Positions 41,850-51,477 are shown, counted from the first letter of the stretch. The stretch is 64,000 nucleotides of DNA from 34-65-8 sp963529855 (GCA_963529855.1 CAURZK010000001.1:186001-250000), one strand, 5' to 3'. Notes: generated by a model not told the origin, from the letters alone. Numbers and translations are program-made.

Positions 41850-44027
41850 ATGGAACGCTTCATGAACCGTGTCAGGTGCCTTGTTTTCAATGCCGCGCTG
41901 GGCGTGCTCGATTACCGCATCCCGGCCGGAATGCGGGTCGAAACGGGGTCGATCGTGGTTGCCCCGCTTGGCCCGCGCCAGATCCTTGGCGTGGTTTGGG
42001 ACGAGGAGCGCCTGCCGGGCGCCGACGTGCCCGAAGCAAAGCTGCGCCCGCTGCTCGACGTCCTCCCCGTGCCGCCGCTGCGGGCACCGTTGCGCCGGCT
42101 CGTCGAATGGACGGCCGATTATTACTGTGCCCCACTGCCATCCGTCGCGCGCATGGTCCTTGCCTCGGGCGGGGCGTTGCGCGGACCGGCGGTGACCACG
42201 GAATATCGCCTTTCGGGCGTAGAGCCCGACCGCCTCACTCCCAAGCGCCTGCAAGCGATCGAGGCGTTGCAGGGCGAACAGGCGACCATGCGCGAACTCG
42301 CCGAGCTGGCCGGTGTTTCCGAAGGCGTGCTGCGCGGCTTGGCAAGCCAGGGTGCGCTCGAAGCGGTGCTGGTCGATTGCGACCGATCCTACCCCCGCGC
42401 CCAGGCCGATCACGTGGCAGTGGAGCTGAACGCCGCACAGGCCGAAGTCGCCGCCACGCTCACCAATGCGGTCGAAGCGCGCGCATTCGCGCCCTTCCTG
42501 CTCGACGGGGTCACTGGCTCGGGCAAGACCGAAACCTACTTCGAAGCTGTGGCTGCGGCGCTGCAAATGGGGCGGCAGGTTCTGGTCCTGCTACCCGAAA
42601 TTGCGCTGACCGAGGCGTTCCTGCGCCGGTTCGAAGATCGCTTCGGTGCACCGCCGGTAACGTGGCATTCCTCCCTCAAGTCGTCGGAACGCCGCCGCGC
42701 CTGGCGCGCCATTGCCAGCGGCGATGCGCAAGTGGTGGTCGGGGCGCGGTCGGCCCTGTTCCTGCCCTATGCCAACCTCGGGCTGATCGTGGTCGACGAG
42801 GCGCACGAGGTCAGTTTCAAGCAGGATGACGGCGTGCGCTACAATGCCCGCGACGTGGCCGTGATGCGTGCCCGCTTCGAAGCGTTCCCGGTGGTGCTCG
42901 CCAGCGCGACACCGGCGCTGGAAAGCCTGCAGATGGCGGAAAGCGGGATCTATCAGAAGCTGGACCTGCCGGCCCGGTTCGGGGGCGCCACCTTGCCTGC
43001 GATCGACACGCTCGATCTGACAAAGGAAAAGCCCGGCCGCGGCCGCTGGCTCGCCCCGCCGCTGGCGCAGGCTCTTGCCGAAACGCTCGAGCGCGGTGAA
43101 CAGTCGCTGCTGTTCCTCAACCGCCGCGGTTACGCACCCCTGACGCTGTGCCGCAACTGCGGGCATCGGTTCCAGTGCGCCAATTGCAGCGCCTGGCTGG
43201 TCGAGCATCGGTTCAGCCAGCGGCTTGCCTGCCATCACTGCGGGCACGAGGAAAAGCCACCCACCCAGTGCCCTGAATGCGGTGAGCCCGATTGCATGGT
43301 TGCCTGCGGGCCCGGGGTAGAGCGGATCGCTGACGAGGTCGCGGAAATCCTGCCGGAGGCGCGGGTAGCAGTGGTCACGTCGGACACCATCGGATCGCCG
43401 GAACGTGCAGCCGAATTCGTCGCGCAGGCGGAAGGCGGCGCGATCGATGTCATCGTGGGCACGCAGCTCGTCACCAAGGGGTTCCATTTTCCGGAACTGA
43501 CGCTGGTCGGTGTGGTCGATGCCGACCTTGGGCTGGAAGGCGGCGATCTGCGCGCGGCCGAGCGCACCTATCAGCAGATCGCCCAGGTCGCAGGCCGCGC
43601 CGGCCGCGGGGCCAAGCCGGGCACGGTGCTGATCCAGACACGTCATCCCTCGGCCCCCGTCATCGCTGCGCTGGCGGCGGGCGACCGCGACGCGTTTTAC
43701 GAAGCTGAAACGGAAGCGCGCCGCCATGCGGGTGCCCCACCCTTCGGACGCTGGGCGGCTATCATCGTGTCGAGCGAGGACGAGGCCGAAGCGCGCGAGG
43801 CTGCCCATCGCCTCGGCGGTACGCGCCCGCGCCTGCCCGATATCGCCGTTCTCGGCCCCGCGCCTGCGCCCATGGCGCTGCTGCGCGGCCGGTATCGCTA
43901 TCGCCTGCTCCTCAACGCCCGCCGCAGCGCGCAGGTGCAGGACGTGATCCGCAGCTGGATCGGTGCGCTCGACTTCCCCCGCGGGGTGCGGGTAAGCGTC
44001 GACATCGACCCCTACAGCTTCGTTTAG
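41850..44027 (+). CDS. priA: Primosomal protein N' (replication restart helicase PriA)
   Basis: 3'-5' DNA helicase that reloads the replisome at stalled forks. About 725 residues: N-terminal DNA-binding domain, helicase core with Walker A GVTGSGKTE and DEAH box (VVDEAHEVSFKQ), a zinc region CRNCGHRFQCANCSAWL...CHHCGHEEKPPTQCPECGEPDC that binds two metals, and the C-terminal domain. ATG 41850 and ATG 41862 are both possible; the first was taken. In many alphaproteobacteria priA lies near fsa and the atp operon, as here. Confidence 0.95.
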   Translation: MERFMNRVRCLVFNAALGVLDYRIPAGMRVETGSIVVAPLGPRQILGVVWDEERLPGADVPEAKLRPLLDVLPVPPLRAPLRRLVEWTADYYCAPLPSVARMVLASGGALRGPAVTTEYRLSGVEPDRLTPKRLQAIEALQGEQATMRELAELAGVSEGVLRGLASQGALEAVLVDCDRSYPRAQADHVAVELNAAQAEVAATLTNAVEARAFAPFLLDGVTGSGKTETYFEAVAAALQMGRQVLVLLPEIALTEAFLRRFEDRFGAPPVTWHSSLKSSERRRAWRAIASGDAQVVVGARSALFLPYANLGLIVVDEAHEVSFKQDDGVRYNARDVAVMRARFEAFPVVLASATPALESLQMAESGIYQKLDLPARFGGATLPAIDTLDLTKEKPGRGRWLAPPLAQALAETLERGEQSLLFLNRRGYAPLTLCRNCGHRFQCANCSAWLVEHRFSQRLACHHCGHEEKPPTQCPECGEPDCMVACGPGVERIADEVAEILPEARVAVVTSDTIGSPERAAEFVAQAEGGAIDVIVGTQLVTKGFHFPELTLVGVVDADLGLEGGDLRAAERTYQQIAQVAGRAGRGAKPGTVLIQTRHPSAPVIAALAAGDRDAFYEAETEARRHAGAPPFGRWAAIIVSSEDEAEAREAAHRLGGTRPRLPDIAVLGPAPAPMALLRGRYRYRLLLNARRSAQVQDVIRSWIGALDFPRGVRVSVDIDPYSFV

Positions 44028-44040
44028 GAGACGCGCACGC

Positions 44041-44679
44041 ATGCTTACCGTTCACCACCTGGGCCTCTCGCAATCCGAGCGTGTCGTGTGGCTCTGCGAA
44101 GAGCTGGAGATCGAATACGACTTCAAGCGCTACGATCGGCGGGCGGACAACCGGCTGGCGCCCGACGAGCTGAAGGTACTGCATCCCGCGGGCATGGCTC
44201 CGGTGATCGAGGACGGCGATCTGGTCCTGGCTGAAAGCGGCGCGATCTGCGAATACGTGGATCGTAAATATGGCAGTGCCAAACACTGCCTCGGCCCCGA
44301 TCATCCGGACTTCGCCGACCATCTGTTCTGGGTCCATCATGCCAATGGCACGTTCATGACCAATGGCATGATGCAGCTCATGCTCGCGATGGGCCAACCG
44401 CAGAACCCCGCACCGGCGATGTTCGTGGAAGACCGCGTCAATCGCGGATGGGAACAGGTCGAAACGCGGCTGGGCGAGGCAGAGTTCTTTGGCGGAAACC
44501 AGCTGACACTCGCCGACTTCCTGATGGTCTACGCGCTGACCACTGGTCGCATGTTCCGCGGCAAGACGCTGGACGGCTTGCCCAATACTGCGGCCTATCT
44601 CCAGCGCATCGGCACGCGCCCGGCGTACCAGCGCGCCTGGGCAAAGTGCGAACCAGGCATGTCGCCGAATTTAACATGA
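44041..44679 (+). CDS. Glutathione S-transferase family protein
   Basis: 212-residue soluble GST. The thioredoxin-like N-terminal domain begins LTVHHLGLSQSERVVWLCEELEIEY (catalytic Ser likely in the LSQSERV turn) with the cis-Pro loop HPAGMAPVIED and the glutathione-binding LAESGAICEYVD; the helical C-terminal domain starts near residue 85. GGAG precedes the ATG by about 10 bases, 13 bases after priA. Substrate unknown. Confidence 0.9.
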   Translation: MLTVHHLGLSQSERVVWLCEELEIEYDFKRYDRRADNRLAPDELKVLHPAGMAPVIEDGDLVLAESGAICEYVDRKYGSAKHCLGPDHPDFADHLFWVHHANGTFMTNGMMQLMLAMGQPQNPAPAMFVEDRVNRGWEQVETRLGEAEFFGGNQLTLADFLMVYALTTGRMFRGKTLDGLPNTAAYLQRIGTRPAYQRAWAKCEPGMSPNLT

Positions 44680-44730
44680 TACGGCCAAGACCCGAACCGC
44701 CCGGGTCGAGGGAGGCATAGCACGATTGCG

Positions 44731-44764
44731 AAGGGTCTGGCGAAAGTCGGACCCTTTTCATTTG
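44731..44764 (+). terminator. Probable Rho-independent terminator after the GST gene
   Basis: AAGGGTC (44731-44737) pairs with GACCCTT (44750-44756) around a 12-base loop and is followed by TTCATTT. It lies 51 bases after the GST stop and just before the photolyase gene. Confidence 0.55.
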
Positions 44765-44797
44765 GAGCCGATCGCGCAGCCGTGCATTGAGCCCGCG

Positions 44798-46351
44798 ATG
44801 CCCGCGCCCGTTCTCGTTCCCATACTGGGCGATCAGCTCACCCCCTCCCTCGCCAGCCTGCGCGGCCGGGACAAGGGCGACACAGTCGTTCTGATGATGG
44901 AGGTCTGGGACGAGGCGACCTACGTCAAGCATCACAAGCAGAAGATCGCGCTGATCTTTTCCGCGATGCGCCATTTCGCTGCGGAATTGCGCGAAGCGGG
45001 GTGGAAGGTCGACTACGTCACGCTCGACGATCCCGACAACGCCGGCAGCTTCACCGGCGAAGTCGCGCGCGCGATAGAGCGGCACGATCCGCGCCTCATA
45101 AGCGTGGTCGAGCCAGGCGAATGGCGGGTTCGCGAAGCCATGGCCGAATGGACGGACAAGTTCCCTTGCCGTGTCGAAACGATGCCAGACGACCGCTTCC
45201 TGTGCTCGATCGCCGAGTTCGGACGATGGGCCGAGGGAAGACGGCAATTGCGGATGGAGTTCTTCTACCGCGAGATGCGCCGCAAGACCGGCTTGCTGAT
45301 GGACGGCGGGGACCCGGTCGGCGGGCAGTGGAACTTCGACGCTGATAATCGCAAACCGCCCAAGGATGGTCTGGCTGCACCAGCTGCACCGACATTCGCA
45401 CCCGACGCTATCACTATAGAAGTGATCGCCTTGGTCGAGAAAAGGTTCTCCGGTCACTTCGGCCGGGTGAATCGGTTCGAATGGCCCGTAACTGCATTGC
45501 AGGCAGAGGAAGCCGCGACGGCCTTTTTGACCGAGCGACTGCCGCGTTTCGGTGATTATCAGGACGCCATGGTCCACGGCGAGGACGACCTGTTCCACTC
45601 GCTGCTCTCGACCAGCCTGAACCTAGGCCTGCTCGACCCGCTTGACTTGTGCCGCCGCGCCGAGGCCGAGTATCGGGCCGGCCGCGCGCCATTGAACGCG
45701 GTCGAGGGTTTTATCCGCCAGATCATCGGCTGGCGCGAATATGTTCGCGGGTTCTACTGGCACCTGATGCCCGGCCTTGCCGATGCCAATGAGCTGGGTG
45801 CGACCCGGCCCCTACCCGAATTCTGGTGGACAGGCGAAACTGACATGCGGTGCCTTGCGGACTGCATCCGTTCGACCCGCGACAATGCCCACGCGCATCT
45901 TATCCAGCGCCTGATGGTGCTGGGCAACTTCGCGCTGCTGGCCGGGATCGATCCGAAAGCGGTGCAGGACTGGTTCCTGGTCGTCTATGCCGACGCTTAT
46001 GAGTGGGTCGAACTACCTAACGTAGCGGCCATGGCCCTTTATGCCGATGGCGGGCGACTGGCGTCGAAGCCTTATGCAGCCAGCGGCAACTACATCAACA
46101 AGATGTCGAATTATTGCGGGCAATGCCGGTACTCCGTGTCGAAGAAGACCGGCGATGGTGCCTGCCCGTTCAACTCGCTCTACTGGGATTTCATGGTCCG
46201 GCACCGCAAGCGCTTCGAGGGCAATCCGCGGATCGGGCGCATCTACGGCACCTGGGACAGGATGGGGCCGGACAAGCAGCGGGACTACCGCACAAGTGCG
46301 GGCGCTTTCCTGGGGAGTTTGCAGCCCGCGGCAGAAGGGTGGGCGCGCTAG
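44798..46351 (+). CDS. Fe-S cluster photolyase/cryptochrome (FeS-BCP, (6-4)-photolyase-like)
   Basis: 517-residue flavoprotein of the bacterial cryptochrome/photolyase group that carries a 4Fe-4S cluster and a ribolumazine antenna in characterised members (Agrobacterium PhrB, Rhodobacter CryB). The cluster cysteines are in place: C352 (DMRCLADC), C440 and C443 (NYCGQCRYS) and C456 (GACPF), the same spacing as in PhrB. VPILGDQLTP at the start is typical. PhrB-type enzymes repair (6-4) photoproducts, others act as blue-light regulators. ATG 44798 gives family length; an in-frame start at 44726 adds unlikely residues. Confidence 0.92.
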   Translation: MPAPVLVPILGDQLTPSLASLRGRDKGDTVVLMMEVWDEATYVKHHKQKIALIFSAMRHFAAELREAGWKVDYVTLDDPDNAGSFTGEVARAIERHDPRLISVVEPGEWRVREAMAEWTDKFPCRVETMPDDRFLCSIAEFGRWAEGRRQLRMEFFYREMRRKTGLLMDGGDPVGGQWNFDADNRKPPKDGLAAPAAPTFAPDAITIEVIALVEKRFSGHFGRVNRFEWPVTALQAEEAATAFLTERLPRFGDYQDAMVHGEDDLFHSLLSTSLNLGLLDPLDLCRRAEAEYRAGRAPLNAVEGFIRQIIGWREYVRGFYWHLMPGLADANELGATRPLPEFWWTGETDMRCLADCIRSTRDNAHAHLIQRLMVLGNFALLAGIDPKAVQDWFLVVYADAYEWVELPNVAAMALYADGGRLASKPYAASGNYINKMSNYCGQCRYSVSKKTGDGACPFNSLYWDFMVRHRKRFEGNPRIGRIYGTWDRMGPDKQRDYRTSAGAFLGSLQPAAEGWAR

Positions 46352-46352
46352 C

Positions 46353-47240
46353 TCAGCGTTTCCACATCGGGGCAATCCAGCGCCCTTCCCTGCGTGCCTG
46401 CCACAGCATCCAGATGCCGGCTGCACTGGCGACAACCAGCGCCAGTACCGAGGCTTCCAGCCCGAAAGCGCCGCCAGTCAGCAATTCCGGGCCTTCGATC
46501 ACAGCTTCGACCGCACCTTCGACCGGAAAGCCGGAAACCGGCACGTCGAATGCCAGCCCCTGGGTCAGGTTCCATCCCGCATGGATGCCGATCGCCAGCC
46601 ACAGCGTGCGGGTGAGCATATAAGCGCCGCCAAGCAGCAACCCGGCTTCGACCGCGACGGCCAGGGTGGAAAACCACGTCGCGCCGTCGTTCAAGCCATG
46701 GGCCAGCCCGAACAACGCCGAACTGACCGCAAGCGCTGCCCAGCTCCCGCCCAATTCCTCGATCCAGCGGAATATGATGCCGCGAAAGATCACTTCCTCG
46801 ACGAAACCTGCGACGACGCCGCCAGCCATGGCAAAGGGGATCGCGCCCTCCAGCGTCCCCGAGCCATAAATCCGGTAAACGCCGAATACTGCAGCCAGGC
46901 CGACGACCACCGCGAACACCGCCGCACCGACGCTCAGCCCAAGGGCAGTATCGCCAATGGCGCCCTTGCCCGGTAGATCGTCACGGGGGTGAGCACCCAG
47001 CCGGCGGATGACCAGCTTGTAGACCAGCAGCGTAGCCAGCACCGCCACTGCCGCGCGGATAGTCGCGTCGGCGGCCACGTCCATGCCCGCCGGAAGAGTA
47101 TAAAAAAGCGCCCACTGCGCCGCCCACAAAACCAGATAGAGCGCGATCAGCGCGGCCAGCATCGCGACCAGTGGAAACTCCCACACCTTGCGCCAAAACG
47201 GGCGCGGATCGGGTTGGGCAGTCGTGGTAGTAGTTTCCAT
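46353..47240 (-). CDS. CPBP family intramembrane glutamic endopeptidase
   Basis: 295-residue polytopic membrane protease of the CAAX/Rce1-like (Abi) family. The three catalytic motifs are EEXXXR (E148, E149, R153), FXXXH (F177, H181) and HXXXN (H220, N224). About seven or eight hydrophobic segments are visible. Bacterial members serve roles from bacteriocin self-immunity to protein-processing; no bacteriocin-like gene is nearby. It is convergent with the photolyase gene, with one base between the stops. Confidence 0.92.
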   Translation of the reverse strand: METTTTTAQPDPRPFWRKVWEFPLVAMLAALIALYLVLWAAQWALFYTLPAGMDVAADATIRAAVAVLATLLVYKLVIRRLGAHPRDDLPGKGAIGDTALGLSVGAAVFAVVVGLAAVFGVYRIYGSGTLEGAIPFAMAGGVVAGFVEEVIFRGIIFRWIEELGGSWAALAVSSALFGLAHGLNDGATWFSTLAVAVEAGLLLGGAYMLTRTLWLAIGIHAGWNLTQGLAFDVPVSGFPVEGAVEAVIEGPELLTGGAFGLEASVLALVVASAAGIWMLWQARREGRWIAPMWKR

Positions 47241-47317
47241 TGGGCGATCCCCCTTCGCGTATGGAGCGGGAGGGACCGCAAATCATCGCGCACGTCAATC
47301 CCCGTGGGCGCGAATGT

Positions 47318-48079
47318 TCACCGGGCGTAAGGCGCAGTTTCCCCCGCAAACACAGCAGCCGCCTGGTCGCCCAGCCATTTCATGGCCGCCGCCCACGGCC
47401 CATGGCCGTAGCTGATCCGGGCGACGCCAAGGGCGGCAAGTTCGGAACGGCGTCCCCGGCCCGGCGCCCACAGGACATTGACCGGCAGGGGTGAGCCAGC
47501 GCAGATCGCGGCGATGCTGGGATGGTCTCCCAGAAAAGGAACAAACAGCCCGCTGGCACCGGCATCTGCATAGGCGCGGGCGCGATCCAGCACCTCATCG
47601 ACCAGCGCGGGCCCGATATCTTCCGGCATCCTGCCGAAGTAGACGTCGGTACGGGCGTTGACGAACAGGCCGCTCTGCGCTGCCGCTGCCAAACGCGCGG
47701 CAGCTTCCGGCACGGGCATGAGTGCCGACTGCCCCGGCAGGCGATCTTCCATGTTGATCCCGGCGGCCCCCGCCTGAAGTGCGCGGTCCACCGCTGTCCT
47801 GACCGCGGCTGGCGTATCCCCGTAACCTGCCTCCATGTCGATCGTGACCGGCAGTTCGGTGACCGATACGATGCGCTCGAGGTTGGCCAGAACCAAGTCC
47901 AGCGGCACGGTTTCCCCGTCCTTGAAGCCCAGCGATTCCGCGACGCCATAGCTGCCCGTGGCGATCGCCTTCGCACCGGCTTCGGCTACCGCCCGCGCCG
48001 AACCGGCATCCCAGATGTTGAACAGCACCAGCGGATCGCCCGGTATGTGCAGAGCGCGCAATTGTTCGATCTTGTTCAT
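47318..48079 (-). CDS. Isocitrate lyase/PEP mutase family protein
   Basis: 253-residue TIM-barrel protein. PLVLFNIWDAGSARAVAEAGAKAIATGS, a metal-binding PVTIDMEAGYGDTP and GINMEDRLPG are the family blocks; the usual K-K-C-G catalytic motif of true isocitrate lyase is missing. Such proteins include 2-methylisocitrate lyase-like, oxaloacetate decarboxylase-like and phosphonate enzymes; the reaction here is unknown. The ATGA start overlaps the ada stop by four bases, so it is the second gene of the ada operon, an unexplained pairing. Confidence 0.85.
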   Translation of the reverse strand: MNKIEQLRALHIPGDPLVLFNIWDAGSARAVAEAGAKAIATGSYGVAESLGFKDGETVPLDLVLANLERIVSVTELPVTIDMEAGYGDTPAAVRTAVDRALQAGAAGINMEDRLPGQSALMPVPEAAARLAAAAQSGLFVNARTDVYFGRMPEDIGPALVDEVLDRARAYADAGASGLFVPFLGDHPSIAAICAGSPLPVNVLWAPGRGRRSELAALGVARISYGHGPWAAAMKWLGDQAAAVFAGETAPYAR

Positions 48080-49098
48080 TGCTTCGTCTCCCGGCGCAGC
48101 AGTTCGCGTTTTATGTCAGGGCCATAGGCATATCCGCCCAAGTCGCCGCCAGTGCGCACCACTCTGTGGCAGGGGATCAGCACCGCGACATTGTTGCGGG
48201 CATTGGCACTGCCGGCAGCGCGCACGGCCTTCGGGTTGCCCGCCGCCGCTGCGATCTGGGCATATGTGCGCGTTTCGCCCGGGGGAATTTCGCGCAGCGC
48301 TCTCCAGCATGCTTCCTGGAATGCCGTCCCCTTGACGTCGAGCGGGATGTGACCGAAATCGCCCGGCGCCTCGACCGTGGCAACCACCTCTGCCAGCAGA
48401 TTTTCGAATGCAGCCCCGCCCTCGACCAGCTTGGCCTTGGGGAAACGGCGCTGCAATTCATCGGCGCCTTCTTTGAACGAAAGGCGGCACACGCCCTTGT
48501 CCGTCGCAGCGACCAGCATCGGTCCTAGCGTGGTCGAAACGACTGCCCAATGGATCGTCACGCCGGCCCCGCCATTGCTCCACGCACTAGGCGCCATGCC
48601 CAACCGTCCTTTCGTATTGTCATAGAAGCGCGAGGGCGCGCCATAACCGGCCTCGTAGATAGCGCCGGTTACGCTCTCGCCCGCGCTCAAGGCGTCGCGG
48701 GCCCGTTCTTCGCGCAGCGCTCGGGCATAGGCCGCAGGTGACAGTCCCGTGGCACGCTTGAACACCCGCTGGAAATGCGACGGCGAATACCCCGTGAGCT
48801 GCGCCAGTTCATCGAGTGAGGGTGCGCCTGCCGCCTGCTTGATCTCGTCGACCGCGGCCAGCACTGCCGCCTCGTCGCGCCCAACATCGTCAGGCAAGCA
48901 TCGCTTGCAGGCACGCAGACCCGCCGCGCGCGCCTCGGCCCCGGTAGTAAAGAAGCGCACGTTTTCGCGGCTCGGGTGGCGCGCGGCGCACGAAGGGCGG
49001 CAATAGATGCCCGTTGTCAGCACCCCGGTAACGAAGCGCCCGTCGCAGCTCCGGTCACGCCGCATGACCGCGGCCCATGCCATTTCGTCGTCGAACAT
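48076..49098 (-). CDS. ada: Bifunctional DNA repair methyltransferase / transcriptional activator Ada
   Basis: Adaptive-response regulator of 340 residues with all three domains. The N-terminal zinc domain takes methyl groups from phosphotriesters through C33 (ligands C33, C37, C64, C67; TGIYCRPSC, CKRC); an AraC-type HTH follows (about 85-165, ELAQLTGYSPSHFQRVFKRATGLSPAAYARALR); the C-terminal MGMT domain has the acceptor C310 in IPCHRV. The start ATG 49098 follows AAGGAGG with 7-base spacing. In E. coli methylated Ada switches on its own promoter; that would also raise the PEP-mutase-like gene here. Confidence 0.96.
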   Translation of the reverse strand: MFDDEMAWAAVMRRDRSCDGRFVTGVLTTGIYCRPSCAARHPSRENVRFFTTGAEARAAGLRACKRCLPDDVGRDEAAVLAAVDEIKQAAGAPSLDELAQLTGYSPSHFQRVFKRATGLSPAAYARALREERARDALSAGESVTGAIYEAGYGAPSRFYDNTKGRLGMAPSAWSNGGAGVTIHWAVVSTTLGPMLVAATDKGVCRLSFKEGADELQRRFPKAKLVEGGAAFENLLAEVVATVEAPGDFGHIPLDVKGTAFQEACWRALREIPPGETRTYAQIAAAAGNPKAVRAAGSANARNNVAVLIPCHRVVRTGGDLGGYAYGPDIKRELLRRETKQ

Positions 49099-49214
49099 CG
49101 TCTGCCTCCTTAACCACCCTTGCCGGGCCGTGCGAGGGATGCTCTGCCACCGCCAAACCCCGGCCACATCCCGGCGCTTGCGATCAAAACCCGGCCCCGC
49201 GTAAAAGGCCGCCG

Positions 49215-50762
49215 ATGCGCCGCTTCCTCACCACCCTCGCCGCCCTGTTCGCACTCGCCCTTCCCGCAACGGTGGGCGCTGATCCCGCCGATATCGACGC
49301 TGCATCGCGCGGAGTCGTTCGGGTGGTGATCATCGGCAGCGACGGGGAAGAAGTGTTCCCCCTGAGCCATGGCACCGGTTTCGCAGTCACACCGACGCGA
49401 ATCGTCACCAATGCCCACGTCATCCAGGAAGCATTGCAGGACGACAGCCTGCGCATCGGCATCGTGCCGAGCGAGGGCGAGGAAGCGACGTATGGCCGGC
49501 CCGTCGCGGTCAGCCCGCGCAACGATCTGGCCCTGGTCGAACTGACCGGATCGCTACGCCTGCCCCCGCTGACCATCGCGGGCAACGCATCCCGCACCGA
49601 TGGTGACGTTATCGCGGTCGGCTATCCGATGAACGTCGACCGCGCGCAGGGCCTCGACATCGGCGATATCTTTCGCGCCCAGCCACCGGTCAGGAGCCGC
49701 GGGGCATTGGCTGGCGCGCGTCCCAGTCGGCAATTCGACACCCTGCTCCACACTGCCGCGATTGCGCGCGGCAATTCCGGCGGCCCGCTGGTCGACTCCT
49801 GCGGGCGTGTGGTCGGGGTCAACAGCTTCGGCGCGGAAACGAGCACGTCGGACGCGGAATTCTTCTTCGCGGTGTCCAACCGGGAACTGCTGCCGTTCCT
49901 CCAGGCCAACGATGTGAATGCGCGGGTCAACGACCTTCCCTGCCGCAGTCTGGCCGAACTGGACGAGGCCGAACGTGCGCGGATCGAGCGTGAGCAGGCG
50001 GAGGCGCGCAACCAGCTCGCCGCCAGCCGGGAAGAACAGCGCGAGGCCCGCGACCGGGCCGAGCGCGAGGCGAGCGAGGCGGTCCAGTCCGAGCGGGAGA
50101 ACGCGATGGCGCTCGCTTTCTTGTGCACCGTGCTGGCGCTGGGTGCCGGGGTGGTTGCCTGGCGCGCCTATCATGCCGACCGGGAAGCAGACCCGGGCGC
50201 CGAAAAGCGGATGATGATCGCAGGAACCATCGCCGCCATCGCCGCCGTTGCCGCACTGGCGCTGTGGATCACCCGTCCGGGCCTCGATGAAGTCGATCGC
50301 CGGGTCGCCGCCGCGCTCGCGCCAGGCGAAAACAGCGACAGCCCGCAAGCTGCCAGCACCAAAGGCACACTTATCTGTACTCTCGACCTGTCCCGCAGCC
50401 GCGTGACCGGCGCGCCCGACCGACAGGTACAATTCGCATGGACCGAAAACGGCTGCGTTAACGGGCGCACGCAATACGGTCTGGCTGCGGGCGAATGGGC
50501 ACGCGTATTCGTGCCGAATGAAGAAGACGCAGTTGCGGTCAATCGCTTCGATCCGGAAACGCGCACTTACCGCACTGATCGCTTCTTGTTGGGACGCGCG
50601 GCAATGAGCGAAGCGCGCGCTGCGCGCAGTCAGTATTCTGCACCCACATGCGGCAGCGAGAACGCGGCAGCGCGGCTTGGCGATATGCAGGGCGCGGTCA
50701 TCGCGCTGCTGCCAGAGGCACCGAACGAGCGACTGGTCTACAATTGCTCCCCGCAAGGATGA
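49215..50762 (+). CDS. Trypsin-like serine protease with coiled coil and two transmembrane segments
   Basis: 515 residues. A signal peptide (RRFLTTLAALFALALPATVGA) leads to an S1C-like protease domain with the triad H68 (TNAHV), D104 (RNDLALV) and S188 (RGNSGGPL). No PDZ domain follows. Instead a charged Glu/Arg/Ala-rich helix (about 240-295) precedes two hydrophobic segments (297-317 and 333-352) and a 160-residue C-terminal part with four cysteines and Trp/Arg-rich stretches, probably also periplasmic. This layout is unlike DegP/DegQ. The ATG follows AAAGG and lies 116 bases from divergent ada. Substrate unknown. Confidence 0.85.
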   Translation: MRRFLTTLAALFALALPATVGADPADIDAASRGVVRVVIIGSDGEEVFPLSHGTGFAVTPTRIVTNAHVIQEALQDDSLRIGIVPSEGEEATYGRPVAVSPRNDLALVELTGSLRLPPLTIAGNASRTDGDVIAVGYPMNVDRAQGLDIGDIFRAQPPVRSRGALAGARPSRQFDTLLHTAAIARGNSGGPLVDSCGRVVGVNSFGAETSTSDAEFFFAVSNRELLPFLQANDVNARVNDLPCRSLAELDEAERARIEREQAEARNQLAASREEQREARDRAEREASEAVQSERENAMALAFLCTVLALGAGVVAWRAYHADREADPGAEKRMMIAGTIAAIAAVAALALWITRPGLDEVDRRVAAALAPGENSDSPQAASTKGTLICTLDLSRSRVTGAPDRQVQFAWTENGCVNGRTQYGLAAGEWARVFVPNEEDAVAVNRFDPETRTYRTDRFLLGRAAMSEARAARSQYSAPTCGSENAAARLGDMQGAVIALLPEAPNERLVYNCSPQG

Positions 50763-50911
50763 CAGCGGCACGCGGCAAATCCACCCCACGCGCTTGCCTT
50801 GCGAGAAACCCGATGCTAGTCGCGCGCCAGCTTTGCCGGGGTGACTCGTTCGCCCCCACTACGGCTTAAGCGAGCATCGTTATTTTCCGACCCTTAGAGG
50901 ACGAGAGACGC

Positions 50912-51466
50912 GTGGAGATTTCCGCCGGTATTCAGGCTAGCCTGGCAGGGCGTTACGCCTCGGCCCTGTTCGATCTTGCCGCCGAGCATGGCTCGGTAAC
51001 GGCGGTCGAATCGGACCTCGACAAGCTGCACGCTGCACTCGCCGAATCGGGCGACCTGCGCAATGCGACCACCAACCCGCAATTGTCGCGCGATGCACAA
51101 GGCGCGGCAGTGGCCGCCGTCGCCAGGGTCCTAGGCCTCAGCGATCTGACCACCCGCTTTCTCGGCGTGCTGGCGCAGAACCGGCGCCTCGCCGACTTGC
51201 CCGGCATGATTCGCGCTTTCCGTGCGATCGCCGCTGCCCAGCGCGGCGAAGTGACCGCCGAAGTCACCAGTGCCCGCGCGCTTACCGACGCGCAGCTCGA
51301 ACAGCTGAAGCAGAAGCTGACCGCGCGCGAAGGCCGCACCGTCAAGATCCAGACCAGCGTTGACCCGGACCTTCTGGGCGGCCTCGTCGTCACCATCGGT
51401 TCGAAGCGCATCGACGGCTCGATCCGCACTCGTCTCAATTCCCTCGCCCACGCGATGAAAGGCTGA
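50912..51466 (+). CDS. atpH: ATP synthase F1 subunit delta
   Basis: 184-residue delta (OSCP-like) subunit that ties the F1 head to the peripheral stalk. It shows the helical N-terminal domain (AGRYASALFDLAAEHGSV) and the C-terminal block KIQTSVDPDLLGGLVVTIGSKRIDGSIRTRLNSL. The start is GTG at 50912, preceded by AGAGGACGAGAG. It opens the F1 operon; its promoter should lie in the 149-base gap upstream (50763-50911), where I see no other gene. Fo subunit genes are elsewhere. Confidence 0.95.
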   Translation: MEISAGIQASLAGRYASALFDLAAEHGSVTAVESDLDKLHAALAESGDLRNATTNPQLSRDAQGAAVAAVARVLGLSDLTTRFLGVLAQNRRLADLPGMIRAFRAIAAAQRGEVTAEVTSARALTDAQLEQLKQKLTAREGRTVKIQTSVDPDLLGGLVVTIGSKRIDGSIRTRLNSLAHAMKG

Positions 51467-51477
51467 AGGCAAACCTC

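Noticed and set aside
46353..47240. CPBP protease as a bacteriocin immunity (Abi) protein
   Set aside because: No bacteriocin precursor, exporter or related small peptide gene is found nearby.
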